Assembly: GCF_022647885.1 (NCBI RefSeq)
Contig: NZ_JALCLM010000001.1
Span: 1,968,610-2,032,609 of the forward strand
Length of the DNA: 64,000 bases
Direction: 5' to 3'
Source: Bifidobacterium sp.
Lineage (GTDB): Bacteria; Actinomycetota; Actinomycetes; Actinomycetales; Bifidobacteriaceae
In this document: in pieces, positions 7,766 through 16,472 of the stretch
Layout: the number at the start of each line of letters is the position of its first letter
Position numbering within the stretch: the first letter of the stretch is position 1
Notes under the pieces: model-generated
Seen by the model: the letters and a program-made list of their open reading frames with translations, nothing else
Databases searched by the model: none
What the model was told of the DNA's origin: nothing
Program-made: the position numbers and the translations under genes

Positions 7766-10537
7766 CTAGCTGTTCTTACGATGCATCCTTACTAATACCA
7801 ACGTTCCACCGGCTAACAACACCAGCACAGCAACAGCTGCAAACATTGCCACATCAGCACCTGTTTTTGCGAGGGATGATGCACCTTTGTCTTGAGTTGA
7901 AGCATGAACTTTTGCGGCACTCTTCGCCTTTGGTGTTGCAGCATTAGCACTAGGCTTCTTGCCCTTGGAATCATTGCTAGTAGCACTACCAATATTGCTG
8001 TTATTACCATTGTTGCCAGCATTGCCCTTATCGGTACCACCAGCAGAAGCTTTCACCACGCTGGGTGCGCTCTGTCCAGCTGCGACAGCAACCACATTGC
8101 CCTTATCATCCAGGCTCACCTTGGCACTCATAGCCGAAGCGAGATCCATGTTGTAATAGCCTTGAGATGATGACTGCAAAGGATTCCCAGAAACAGGCAA
8201 GGCAGTCTGTGCAAGAACTTGCCTGCGCTGAGCACTCGTCAGAGTTGGATATGCTGTGATCAATAGGTTTTCAGCACCCTGTGGAACCTGATCCACAGAA
8301 GTTGACACAGCCTTTTGCAGTGTCGTGGTCTGATTGCCGCTGGCAGTAAAGCCATAGGTCATACGGCTTTGATAAGCCTTAATAGCCGAAGCTCGGTCAG
8401 TCACCGCTTGTGTTGATACTAGATCGACGAAGCTATTGCTATAACCCTTAGAACCATTGGCACCGGTTGTGCTAATGCACTGCACTAATGTGCTGCCGAG
8501 ACCGTTCACCTTGCACTGAGCCGTCAAGTAATTGACCAATTCCTGACGCGCTGGCTCAAGCTGATCCTTCACGAATGTAGGATCTGACCAGCGTGCAACG
8601 TTTGCGGCATCACCATCAATTCTGCCGCCGATGATATCAAGCGGATAGTGCACTCCTAGAACGATTCGGTTATTACCCGCCTCGGAACCACGAGCCAAAA
8701 TTTCAGGTGCCAATTCCGGAAGTAACGTTGCCAAACCAACTGCACCAGATGTTGCATATGTGGTGTGACCAGAAGGGAACGAACCTGAGGTCACCATCGC
8801 ATCATAAGAAGGATCGTGCTTGGTGCCTGTGGAATCAGTCCATGCAGATACCTTTTCAATGCCAACAGTGGTATCGAGCCCTGCTGCGGGATATCCACCG
8901 TTGGTGCGATCCACGTAAGGACGAGGATGGTTGAAGGTATTTTTGGCTTTGGAAGTCGATAGATAATCGCCCAGAGTAGAAACGCCGTAACCAGTCTGAT
9001 TCGTCTGCGTAAAGAGTTTAGTAAATAGTGGCAAGCTGCCATCAGCAAGACCTTGAGAAAGGTATTTGCCCAGCACTGGCCCTAAGGAATCGGGAAGTGT
9101 CTCGCCGAGCTTGTAATCGGAATCAACCAAAGCGCGCTGCTGTTGGGCCGAGGGAGTTGAAGTAGTAGAGCCCTTAGCTGTGGCGTTATTGATAGCCTTG
9201 GTCATGTCGTCATTATGTTTAAGCACTGAGGCATTACCAACCACGCCCTTACCAAACGTGCTTACATCACTTAAGACGAAGGGTGTTGAAGCTTTCCATA
9301 GATTGCTGAAATCTGATAGTAGTGACACCAAATCAGGTTGGTTACTGTCAGACTCATAATTCGCTGTATCCACGTTGAGATTAAGGACACGCGTGGTCTG
9401 TGTGGCACCGAAATTATTGTCACTGATGATACTTACTGCAGCAGAGTCACCACTCTCTTTGGTGATGGCCATACCCTCATAGTTGTCCATCAGAGGGTTC
9501 TTCTGAGTAGCACCAGACTTGGCAGTTGCCCCAAGAGTCTTGCAATTGGTGAGATTCGCCATAGTTGTCGAGCTCAGGAAGTCAGTAGTCGGAGCAGCTG
9601 AAAGGTTCTGTACGCTCGATACATCAGGTGATGTACTCAGTCCAGTCACCTTTGAGAGAATCACATCATTGCCTGTGGATTTTGCAAATGATCGCTGCAA
9701 CACCAACAGACTGTCATCCGAGAGAGCAGAAATTTCTGAAATACCTTTAGCACTATCTGCAACTTTGAATGCAATTTGCTTGCTTAGTTTCCATTGACCT
9801 TGTGCACCGGACTGATCATCCCTATACACCAAGAACCGACGAGACAAGGTATCGCTTGAGGATGTATCGCCTGACAGAGTCCCCTCCATAGCAGCCACAA
9901 TTTGATGCCCTGAAGGTGAAATCGTCAGACCCTCTAGAGTGAGATTATTACTCGCCTCACCACTAATAGCGGTGCTGTCATTATGAACGCGGAAGCGATC
10001 AGGTACCGAAAGTTCACTTTTTTGGATGCCATCGCGCCCGAAAATACGAATTGAAGGCTCCGTCTCGGAGCTGACCAGATAGTCTCCATCGGGCAAGACT
10101 GCGAGTCCCTCGTTATCCGAATGGTTCCCCGTATAAGCAGTACCATCCTGCTGCTTGAGAATAAGTGGAGCGCGCGTAATGGATGGCTTACTCATGTCAT
10201 TACCCAGGAACCAGATGCGAGCAGTTGTATCACCATTATTATCTAGGCTCGATACGTAAGTATTGCTCTGCTGATCCCACGCCAATGAGGAAAGACCACC
10301 AACCCGCTCATTGTTATAACTCAGATTATCCAATGCGTCGGTATATCCAGCCATTGTCACACTTGATGAACAAGCATCTGCTGCCGTGGCGGTAGCACTC
10401 TGGTAAGTGTTTGTCTCAGCTGCATGGGCTGTGTTTGTCGTCCAAGCGGTGATATTCAATGTCGTCAGTCCAACTGCCGCTGCGGTTAGTGCGACAGCCC
10501 AGCGCGGTGCACGCCGAGGATTTGTGTTTTCTGACAT
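7766..10537 (-). CDS. Wall-anchored esterase-like phytase / PAP2 phosphatase
   Basis: A 923-residue secreted two-domain enzyme. Residues 1-40 are a signal peptide (AHAAET cleavage region). Residues about 60-370 resemble the 'esterase-like activity of phytase' family, with GGLSSLAWD near the start. A PAP2-type acid phosphatase domain follows. Its three motifs are KNTFNHPRP near residue 533, PSGH near 589 and R-x5-H-x3-D (RIVLGVHYPLD) near 625, so the catalytic histidines are intact. The C-terminus has a low-complexity linker, LAKTG, a hydrophobic helix and RMHRKNS. The ATG has GAAGGGGA upstream. It should release phosphate from an extracellular ester on the cell wall; phytate is possible but unproven. 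Confidence 0.87.
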   Translation of the reverse strand: MSENTNPRRAPRWAVALTAAAVGLTTLNITAWTTNTAHAAETNTYQSATATAADACSSSVTMAGYTDALDNLSYNNERVGGLSSLAWDQQSNTYVSSLDNNGDTTARIWFLGNDMSKPSITRAPLILKQQDGTAYTGNHSDNEGLAVLPDGDYLVSSETEPSIRIFGRDGIQKSELSVPDRFRVHNDSTAISGEASNNLTLEGLTISPSGHQIVAAMEGTLSGDTSSSDTLSRRFLVYRDDQSGAQGQWKLSKQIAFKVADSAKGISEISALSDDSLLVLQRSFAKSTGNDVILSKVTGLSTSPDVSSVQNLSAAPTTDFLSSTTMANLTNCKTLGATAKSGATQKNPLMDNYEGMAITKESGDSAAVSIISDNNFGATQTTRVLNLNVDTANYESDSNQPDLVSLLSDFSNLWKASTPFVLSDVSTFGKGVVGNASVLKHNDDMTKAINNATAKGSTTSTPSAQQQRALVDSDYKLGETLPDSLGPVLGKYLSQGLADGSLPLFTKLFTQTNQTGYGVSTLGDYLSTSKAKNTFNHPRPYVDRTNGGYPAAGLDTTVGIEKVSAWTDSTGTKHDPSYDAMVTSGSFPSGHTTYATSGAVGLATLLPELAPEILARGSEAGNNRIVLGVHYPLDIIGGRIDGDAANVARWSDPTFVKDQLEPARQELVNYLTAQCKVNGLGSTLVQCISTTGANGSKGYSNSFVDLVSTQAVTDRASAIKAYQSRMTYGFTASGNQTTTLQKAVSTSVDQVPQGAENLLITAYPTLTSAQRRQVLAQTALPVSGNPLQSSSQGYYNMDLASAMSAKVSLDDKGNVVAVAAGQSAPSVVKASAGGTDKGNAGNNGNNSNIGSATSNDSKGKKPSANAATPKAKSAAKVHASTQDKGASSLAKTGADVAMFAAVAVLVLLAGGTLVLVRMHRKNS

Positions 10538-10947
10538 ATTCCCCTTCTCGTTGTTGCGGTGTCATCAGTGACAGAACAGATTGCCATACCCCAATTGGGA
10601 CACCTTTTGAGAGGCTAGTCTTGGGAAGTATGGTGCATGGGCAACGACGGACAACGCGAATGCAACTTTGGGTGAATTCTTGATAACAAAACATCGTTTG
10701 ACGCGAGTTTTACATCATGCTGGCGCCTCAAATCGCGCAAAATCTTAAACACGCCGAGAACTATTCGTTTGTGTAGGGATTTCTGAGAAAACTGCGTCTA
10801 TCCGCAATACTAAAACGGCGGAATTGCAAGCTTTCTGGATTTCCGCTACTGGGGGTCATAGTAATAATCCCTACACAAAAGAAGTTCAGCGTAGTGAACA
10901 CTTTTTCGGACTCAGATATCACCGCATCGAGTGCCCTCGATGAGCAA
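10538..10947. other. Intergenic region carrying the first TTTGTGTAGGG element
   Basis: This 410-base gap lies between two minus-strand genes. The 230 bases next to the phosphatase gene should hold its promoter and include a perfect palindrome CCCAATTGGG near 10590. The repeat at 10768-10879 occupies the middle. No gene is supported here. Confidence 0.55.
10768..10879. repeat. Short inverted-repeat element, copy A (112 bp)
   Basis: It begins TTTGTGTAGGGATTT and ends with the inverted copy AATCCCTACACAAA. The same termini frame elements of nearly the same length at 27320-27430 and 42210-42319. The interiors differ, with only short shared words such as CTGARAAA and ATCCGCA between copies A and B. 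This copy lies downstream of the minus-strand gene that ends at 10948. Confidence 0.85.
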
Positions 10948-12210
10948 CTATTTGGCCTTGAGAGACGCAAACACTGTGGTCTGGATGAAATTGTCTCCTA
11001 AAGTCAACAACGATGAAGATTTGCTGTCACCAGTTGACTCGGCGTCAAGAATCTGCTGATAAGTTGCTTTACCGCCAGTCTGCAAATCCACCAGTTCTTG
11101 AGCCTCATCCGCAGAGATGTTTTCTCCGCCGTCGCCAAGCTGACTTTTGGCAGCCACATAACCCCATCTGGTGGTCCAAATCGCTACGCTCCGCGTGCTA
11201 TCCAACGTCGCACTAGCCACCATCGCGTTCCCTATATCTCCTGCAGTCATCTGGCTGGTCTCCACAACTCGCAATTGGCAAATCGCTCTTGCAGGGTATT
11301 TCTTTGAATAGACCGTAACTGTATCACCATCCTGTTGAACAGTAACGCGATCTTTCCAATAGTCAGGAATATCAAACTGATAGCTGTCAGCAGTAATATG
11401 AGCAGCATCCTGTTCTGTTTTCAGCTTGATACTGCTATTTACAGTGTCAACAGCTTTTTGTAGCGAACTCTGTGAATCGACATATTGCTGTTTATCAGAG
11501 ATGTCGTTGGCAGCTAGGACTTTCTCAGCAGCTGTTATAGCTTCTTGCAAGCTCGTTCGAGTGGCAGCATCAGCAACTTTTCCGTCAGAGGAGGTCAATA
11601 AAGACCTTGCAGAGGTCAGAGAGTTATTCAGCGCATTCTTCGCATCGTTCAAAGTTTTCTGCGTCTGACTGCTCGTCACCGCGGAACTGGCCTTCTCAAT
11701 AGTTTCAGCATTTTCTTTCAATGTGCCTGCTGACATATCTAACTGTGCAGAATTGCTAGTCAACTGATCTCTATCACTAGCAGCTGAGCAGCTTTGACGT
11801 TTGGGAACTTGAACCTGTAAAGCATCTTGTAAATCGTTCACAGTCTGAGAATCTTCAACTTGATCTTGTGTTACAGACTTAGCCGTAGATGCCTGCTCCA
11901 CAGCATTATTAAAAACTTTCAAAGAAGCATCGTATGACTCAAGATTCTTTTTGCACGATGACAAAGCTTGCTGTTGACGAAGTTCAGCAATATGACTGCT
12001 AAAAGCACGCACACCAAACACTCCGGCAACAATTAATGCTGCTGCAACAAGCACAGCGATCAGTAAGCGAAGTCCTCGTCTACCGCCTCTGCCATGTCTA
12101 CCTCCGGACCCGTTATCATCGCTTTCTGGCGTAACAATATGAGGAGCACCCTGAACAGGATATGCATCACCAACCGGGCTCAATATCTGGGTATCATCTT
12201 CCTCAGTCAA
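10948..12210 (-). CDS. Membrane-anchored protein with extracellular coiled region
   Basis: A 420-residue protein not matched to a named family. Residues 1-46 are cytoplasmic, with Gly/Arg-rich HGRGGRRG before the membrane. One membrane helix lies at about 47-70. Residues 75-270 are helical and rich in Ala, Ser, Thr, Gln and Asp with repeated SLQEA/LNDAKNAL-type segments, like the spacer helices of Gram-positive surface proteins. A C-terminal globular part with WKDRV, ICQLRV and IWTTRWGY covers about 280-420. The start is TTG at 12210, eight bases after AAGGA. There is no sorting signal, so it stays membrane-bound as a type II protein. It may sense or bind something at the wall; function unknown. 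Confidence 0.75.
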   Translation of the reverse strand: MTEEDDTQILSPVGDAYPVQGAPHIVTPESDDNGSGGRHGRGGRRGLRLLIAVLVAAALIVAGVFGVRAFSSHIAELRQQQALSSCKKNLESYDASLKVFNNAVEQASTAKSVTQDQVEDSQTVNDLQDALQVQVPKRQSCSAASDRDQLTSNSAQLDMSAGTLKENAETIEKASSAVTSSQTQKTLNDAKNALNNSLTSARSLLTSSDGKVADAATRTSLQEAITAAEKVLAANDISDKQQYVDSQSSLQKAVDTVNSSIKLKTEQDAAHITADSYQFDIPDYWKDRVTVQQDGDTVTVYSKKYPARAICQLRVVETSQMTAGDIGNAMVASATLDSTRSVAIWTTRWGYVAAKSQLGDGGENISADEAQELVDLQTGGKATYQQILDAESTGDSKSSSLLTLGDNFIQTTVFASLKAK

Positions 12211-12645
12211 TGCAGTATTCCTTCTTCTCGGTCAAAGCTTCAATGTCCTTGTGAGGCACGAAGCTCACGCTAACGCCTATGTTAGCGTGCATATTTACCC
12301 CGCACGTCTCGTCTCGCAAAAGGTAAAGAAATCACGCGATCCATGTTTTCAACAGTGAAAAACTGTGGTATCAACATATAAAGATTGGTACAACTGTGCA
12401 TTTGCACGCACATGCTGTACATGCCATACAAACATATGGCAGCAGCTCGCTCTTCGACTTACTGTGTAAGGGTAGAGCGTGAAACCATATTCTGCATGTC
12501 GAATCAGCATGTGAACTGTCAACCGTCGTAGCAGCACTGCCCGCACATACTGATGTCAACAACGTTTGTGGTCAACACCAATACATGAGAGCTTGCTTAA
12601 AGTAGTTACATCTTGAACGACTGCTACATCGATACTTAGAAGTAC
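12211..12645. other. Intergenic stretch without a supported gene
   Basis: A 435-base gap between two minus-strand genes. It contains a near-perfect hairpin (CACGCTAAC at 12266-12274 paired with GTTAGCGTG at 12281-12289) about 55 bases before the TTG start at 12210, so it could be an operator or a leader hairpin. Two overlapping minus-strand frames of about 64 codons between 12349 and 12562 show no coding character. I see no RNA gene. Confidence 0.5.
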
Positions 12646-13074
12646 TCAGCGACCTTTGCCAAAAGCACTCAAGCGCACGCCATTCCAATCAGCACTAATC
12701 CTCAAGGGCATTGCTGCATTCATTCCTGCAGTTTTCGCCGCATTTTGAATCGTGCTAGCACTTGGAGATCCAGGACGTCCCGGTTTAGGAGTCATAATCC
12801 ACAAGGGACCGTCATCCCCCAAAACCGTATTAGCATCCACAATGGTGTCTGCTAGGTCGTCTTCATCATCTCCATCACGCCACCAGATGATAGTTCCGTC
12901 TATCGGAGAGTCGTAATCTTCATCAACGAGCTCTTCGCCTGTGCATTTCTCTATTCGAGCGCGAATGTCATCATCCACATCGTCGTCCCACATCCATTCC
13001 TGGATAATGCCACCGGGATGGAATCCGAATTCTTCCGCTTTCTGGGTCGTCGTATCAGCCACAGCCCCAAGCAT
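12646..13074 (-). CDS. DUF3052 family protein
   Basis: A 142-residue small acidic protein matching the actinobacterial DUF3052 family. The family pattern is visible as GFHPGGIIQEWMWDDDVDD near residue 17, a stretch of acidic residues DGDDEDDLAD, and the ending DGPLWIMTPKPGRPGS. The function is not known. The family is conserved across actinobacteria, usually as a single cytoplasmic gene. The ATG at 13074 has no convincing ribosome binding site. The GTG seven bases to the right of a GGGG run (residue 5) is an alternative start. Confidence 0.88.
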   Translation of the reverse strand: MLGAVADTTTQKAEEFGFHPGGIIQEWMWDDDVDDDIRARIEKCTGEELVDEDYDSPIDGTIIWWRDGDDEDDLADTIVDANTVLGDDGPLWIMTPKPGRPGSPSASTIQNAAKTAGMNAAMPLRISADWNGVRLSAFGKGR

Positions 13075-13320
13075 AACAACACAGGCGAACAGCTTGTTAA
13101 CAATCGCTCAATATTGACCGAATAATTGCCTGATAGTAGAGAAAACTGCTGAACAATTGAGATATTTGACGGAATATTTCGTTGAATTTCTTGCTTTACA
13201 GCATAATTACCTTGTTAAATACGGTTTTTGAGATTCTGCACGGTATATCGGTTGTCACGTTTCTTCGCAATCGCCAAGGGGTTTGCTTTCCATAGCCATA
13301 GTTGGCGTTCGCTGAGACCG

Positions 13321-13378
13321 CACTTTCGAAAAAGTTGCGTAGCGTATTACGACGTGTGGCAAGCGCTTCGCGCTTCTT
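13321..13378. repeat. Direct repeat unit 1 (58 bp)
   Basis: CACTTTCGAAAAAGTTGCGT opens this unit, which continues through TATTACGACGTGTGGC and the hairpin AAGCGCTTCGCGCTT to 13378. It recurs almost unchanged at 13493-13549, with two differences (a T to C change and one fewer A). Confidence 0.9.
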
Positions 13379-13492
13379 TACAATCGCTGCAGCGATTGAC
13401 CTCGCAGCCTTTGCGGCTGCTCACCTCGCCTATGTACAGCACACCGTGCTGTACATTTAACGGCTCAGCCTTTGCGGCTGCTCACTGAGCCT

Positions 13493-13549
13493 CACTTCCG
13501 AAAAGTTGCGTAGCGTATTACGACGTGTGGCAAGCGCTTCGCGCTTCTT
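13493..13549. repeat. Direct repeat unit 2 (57 bp)
   Basis: This is the second copy of the unit at 13321-13378. Both copies are followed by a GCAGCCTTTG(C/T)GGCTGCTCAC hairpin, at 13404 and 13551. The larger repeated module is therefore about 100 bases, with the spacer hairpins varied. Confidence 0.9.
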
Positions 13550-13619
13550 CGCAGCCTTTGTGGCTGCTCACTGAGCCTACGCACAGCCCACTGGGCTGTG
13601 CGCTTTACGGCTCAGCGGC

Positions 13620-14468
13620 TCAGCAATGTGGGAGATTCTGGGCTTTGCCTTGGCCTATAGCAACGAGAGCGTTGTAAGCGTCGTCAAGTGTGGAAACTTT
13701 GACGTCTCTCAATCCGTCAGGAACATGGCCTGCAACATCCGTACAGTTTGCAGCAGGTGCAAGGAACCAAGTAGCCCCGTCTCTTTTCGCACCAATCATC
13801 TTTAAGCGAATACCGCCGATAGCTCCAACCTGGCCTTTGCTATTCATCGTTCCGGTACCAGCAATCGTCTTTCCACCAGTCTCATTGCGTTCAGTGAGTT
13901 TGTCGATGGTCCCCAAGGTATACATCAAACCGGCTGAAGGCCCACCAATATCGTTGACATGGATAGTCACTTTTGCTGAAGAAACATCTTGCCCCTTTGC
14001 CTCAAGGAACTTCAGAGCCTGAGAGGTGGCGGCATCTTGTGAAGACGTCATCTGCTTCGTATTTTCGCTCTCGTACTCCTCAACTGTTTGCCCTTCAGGG
14101 AAAATCGCCTCACGAGGCATCACAATGCTTTGTTTGCTGAACCAACTCCACAGCACCTGTGCATTAGTCACTGGATAGCCTGGGACACCATAAGCACTTA
14201 CTGTTGTCATCAGTAACGAACCCTTATCGCTATATGTGCGCACTCCAGAAATGTTGATTACGGCAGTCCCACCAGACTTGCCAAGAACATCTTGGGTCTG
14301 CCCTGGAGTTTCTACAACATACGGGCTGGGCAAGAACAACGTAATGAGAGCGAGAATCAGCGCAAGAGCACCGATTTTTGCTTTCATCGGTGTTGCCCTG
14401 TATCGGTCAACAAAGCCTGTGAATGCGCCATTGGCGGACATTCCTCTTTTTACGTGCAGATCTGCCAT
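13620..14468 (-). CDS. YlbL-type PDZ / Lon-like S16 serine protease
   Basis: A membrane-anchored protease of about 282 residues. One N-terminal membrane helix (ALALILALITLFLPS, near residues 35-50) is followed by a periplasm-side region with a degenerate PDZ part and a Lon-type S16 domain. The catalytic Ser is in GGPSAGLMYTLG near residue 182, and the catalytic Lys is in GGIRLKMIGAKRDG near 227. Homologues in actinobacteria and Bacillus (YlbL) are membrane proteases of unknown substrate. The upstream start is uncertain: ATG 14468 sits only one base after GGAGG, and ATG 14441 has the same problem. It is divergent from the zincin gene. Confidence 0.87.
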   Translation of the reverse strand: MADLHVKRGMSANGAFTGFVDRYRATPMKAKIGALALILALITLFLPSPYVVETPGQTQDVLGKSGGTAVINISGVRTYSDKGSLLMTTVSAYGVPGYPVTNAQVLWSWFSKQSIVMPREAIFPEGQTVEEYESENTKQMTSSQDAATSQALKFLEAKGQDVSSAKVTIHVNDIGGPSAGLMYTLGTIDKLTERNETGGKTIAGTGTMNSKGQVGAIGGIRLKMIGAKRDGATWFLAPAANCTDVAGHVPDGLRDVKVSTLDDAYNALVAIGQGKAQNLPHC

Positions 14469-14547
14469 ACCTCCAATACTATGGACATGCACGACGAGTA
14501 TGCTGGTCAGCACAATAATCTCAATGAATACGGAGTATGGCGGCGCT

Positions 14548-16194
14548 ATGGACGATAATGCAATCCACCAATGGTTGATCGAATGCTTCGGCCCAGTTCA
14601 GGGCGAAGCAGCATGGCAACAGTTTTCTCAGCTGCCAGAGTCACTGCGCGATCAAATTCGCGCACAGGGGGAACAAGGTCTGCCTAAACCCGCAGAAGTA
14701 CAGTCACTGATACAAGCTTTTACAGCAGGCGGACTCAACACTGCTGGCGACGTGCAACGTACTGTCGAAGCAGGACCTATCAATATACGTCTTGCAAAGT
14801 CCATCGCATCCAAACGCATCACCGAGGAAGGCGCCCAAACATCCGTAGAAGCCTTGGAAGGCGTAAAAGTCCGTTCAACGCTGAGTGAAAGTAGCCTCTG
14901 GCTAGATTCTGTGTGCAACTTTGACCCTGTACAAGGGGAAACCCAATTACTTACTCGAGAAGGCTGGTTAGACGGAACCATCGATGCTTGGGCACAATTC
15001 GCAGCACCAGTTGCTAGTTCAATGAATGACGCTTTGGCAGCCGTATTCCAAGAACGCCTCGGAGGTTCTCTCGACGGCGAAGTGTCCGGAATGTTTGCAG
15101 GCCCCGTGCCTATCCCCATTCCTGATGATCTTAAAGATCCATCCACACTAATGAAACTGCTTGGTAATACTTCGTTTTCCATGCAACTCGGTCAGGCCGC
15201 AGGAAGCCTTTCTAGTGAGGTACTCGGCAGCTTCGATCAGGGTATTGCACTGCTCAAATCCTCTGCAGGAGCGCTAATTCCACAGAATATTAGCGCTTAT
15301 GCGCAATCCTTAGAAATTGATGTTGCAGAAGTTACAGCATTTGCTGCTTTGCATGAACAGGCTCATGCCAGACTCTTCTCGTCTGTCCCTTGGCTGATGC
15401 CACGTTTTGAGGCACTCATCGGCAAATACGCTCGTGGAATTTCCATAGACCTCGACGCTATGGAAGAGCAACTGCGCGAGGCCAACGAGATGAACCCTGA
15501 ATCCATCGCTGGTGCTGTGAATCTCACCAATGTTGGCGTAAACGACACACCTGAGCAGCGATCCGCCTTGGAAAGTTTAGAAAATCTCCTCGCCTTAGTA
15601 GATGGCTGGGTCGACTGCGTCGTCTGGCGTGCGGGTATGGCGCACCTGCCACATATCGAACAACTTCGAGAGATGACTAGGCGTCAACGTGCAGCAGGAG
15701 GACCAGCAGAATTGACTTTTGAGTCGCTACTCGGATTGCAACTGCGCCCGCGTCGTCTACGCGAAGCTTCAGAAATCTGGGAGAGTATTACCTCCACAGA
15801 AGGTCAAGATTCACGCGACAGACACTGGTCTCACCCAGATATGCTGCCTTTGCTTCAAGATGATAGCGACGCTGATAGTGTGATTGAAGCTCCTACAAAC
15901 TCAACAAGTCCCAAACAACAGGGATCTAACCACAGCGGTGTCGATTGGGATGCAGAATTAAGCAAACTATTACAAGAAGATAATCAGTCGACCGACGGCA
16001 GTTCCACTAATGGTCAGGACTCATCTGAACAGGACTCATTCGGTCAAGAGACAGGCAAACAAGGTAGCGCAAACGGCTCTACGAGTGGCGTAACACCATC
16101 AGAGCAGGCCAATGACGATGATAATCATTCAAGTGATAAAGGATCAGATGATTCTAACCCCAACGAACCATCTGGTGATGGAAGCACTCATTAA
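14548..16194 (+). CDS. DUF2342 zinc-dependent metalloprotease homologue
   Basis: A protein of about 548 residues of the actinobacterial zincin family once annotated as 'coenzyme F420 biosynthesis-associated'. The zinc motif HEQAHARLF (HExxH) is near residue 270. The family blocks GPVPIPIPDDL near 188 and LLGLQLRPRRLREAS near 396 are present. About the last 130 residues, after 420, are Ser/Asp/Asn-rich and look disordered. ATG 14548 has GGAG twelve bases upstream; ATG 14524 is an alternative. It is divergent from the Lon-like protease and probably shares its promoter region. The substrate is unknown. Confidence 0.87.
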   Translation: MDDNAIHQWLIECFGPVQGEAAWQQFSQLPESLRDQIRAQGEQGLPKPAEVQSLIQAFTAGGLNTAGDVQRTVEAGPINIRLAKSIASKRITEEGAQTSVEALEGVKVRSTLSESSLWLDSVCNFDPVQGETQLLTREGWLDGTIDAWAQFAAPVASSMNDALAAVFQERLGGSLDGEVSGMFAGPVPIPIPDDLKDPSTLMKLLGNTSFSMQLGQAAGSLSSEVLGSFDQGIALLKSSAGALIPQNISAYAQSLEIDVAEVTAFAALHEQAHARLFSSVPWLMPRFEALIGKYARGISIDLDAMEEQLREANEMNPESIAGAVNLTNVGVNDTPEQRSALESLENLLALVDGWVDCVVWRAGMAHLPHIEQLREMTRRQRAAGGPAELTFESLLGLQLRPRRLREASEIWESITSTEGQDSRDRHWSHPDMLPLLQDDSDADSVIEAPTNSTSPKQQGSNHSGVDWDAELSKLLQEDNQSTDGSSTNGQDSSEQDSFGQETGKQGSANGSTSGVTPSEQANDDDNHSSDKGSDDSNPNEPSGDGSTH

Positions 16195-16284
16195 AGCGTC
16201 ATGATTACAGCAGTGCGGGCAATCAAGCTGCAAGCACTGCTACAAGATGCTCTATACGAGCACAATACTGTTGAAAACAGCGAG

Positions 16285-16315
16285 GTAGACAAACAGCACA
16301 GTAGACAAACAGCAC
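16285..16315. repeat. Two 15-bp direct repeats
   Basis: GTAGACAAACAGCAC occurs at 16285-16299 and again at 16301-16315, in the convergent gap after the zincin gene. No function is apparent. Confidence 0.7.
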
Positions 16316-16472
16316 GGCGCAACACGAACAGCAGAGCTAGTAACAAGACGTGTTTGCAAGGGTAACCGTGTTGGGTAAGCGTGTTGAGAGTTCACAAATC
16401 GTCAACATACTTATTCACTGCTAAAGGCCAAATATCACGATATATCATTACCCAATTAGCTATACCTGACGA

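Larger units (their letters stand above)
13075..13619. other. Intergenic hairpin and repeat region
   Basis: A 545-base gap between two minus-strand genes. The first 245 bases (13075-13320) are AT-rich and probably hold the promoter for the DUF3052 gene. The rest, 13321-13618, is a chain of short hairpins with two near-identical ~57-bp units. Hairpins include AATCGCTGCAGCGATT at 13382, GCAGCC-TTT-GCGGCTGC at 13404, TGTACAGCA paired with TGCTGTACA at 13433-13455, and GCACAGCCC paired with GGGCTGTGC at 13581-13601. No gene is supported. Confidence 0.7.

Noticed and set aside
12349..12562. Overlapping minus-strand frames of about 64 codons
   Set aside because: No ribosome binding site, no coding bias, two frames compete; Cys-rich nonsense sequence.
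13321..13618. CRISPR array
   Set aside because: Only two copies of a 57-bp unit, spacers are palindromic and share sequence, and no cas genes are present.
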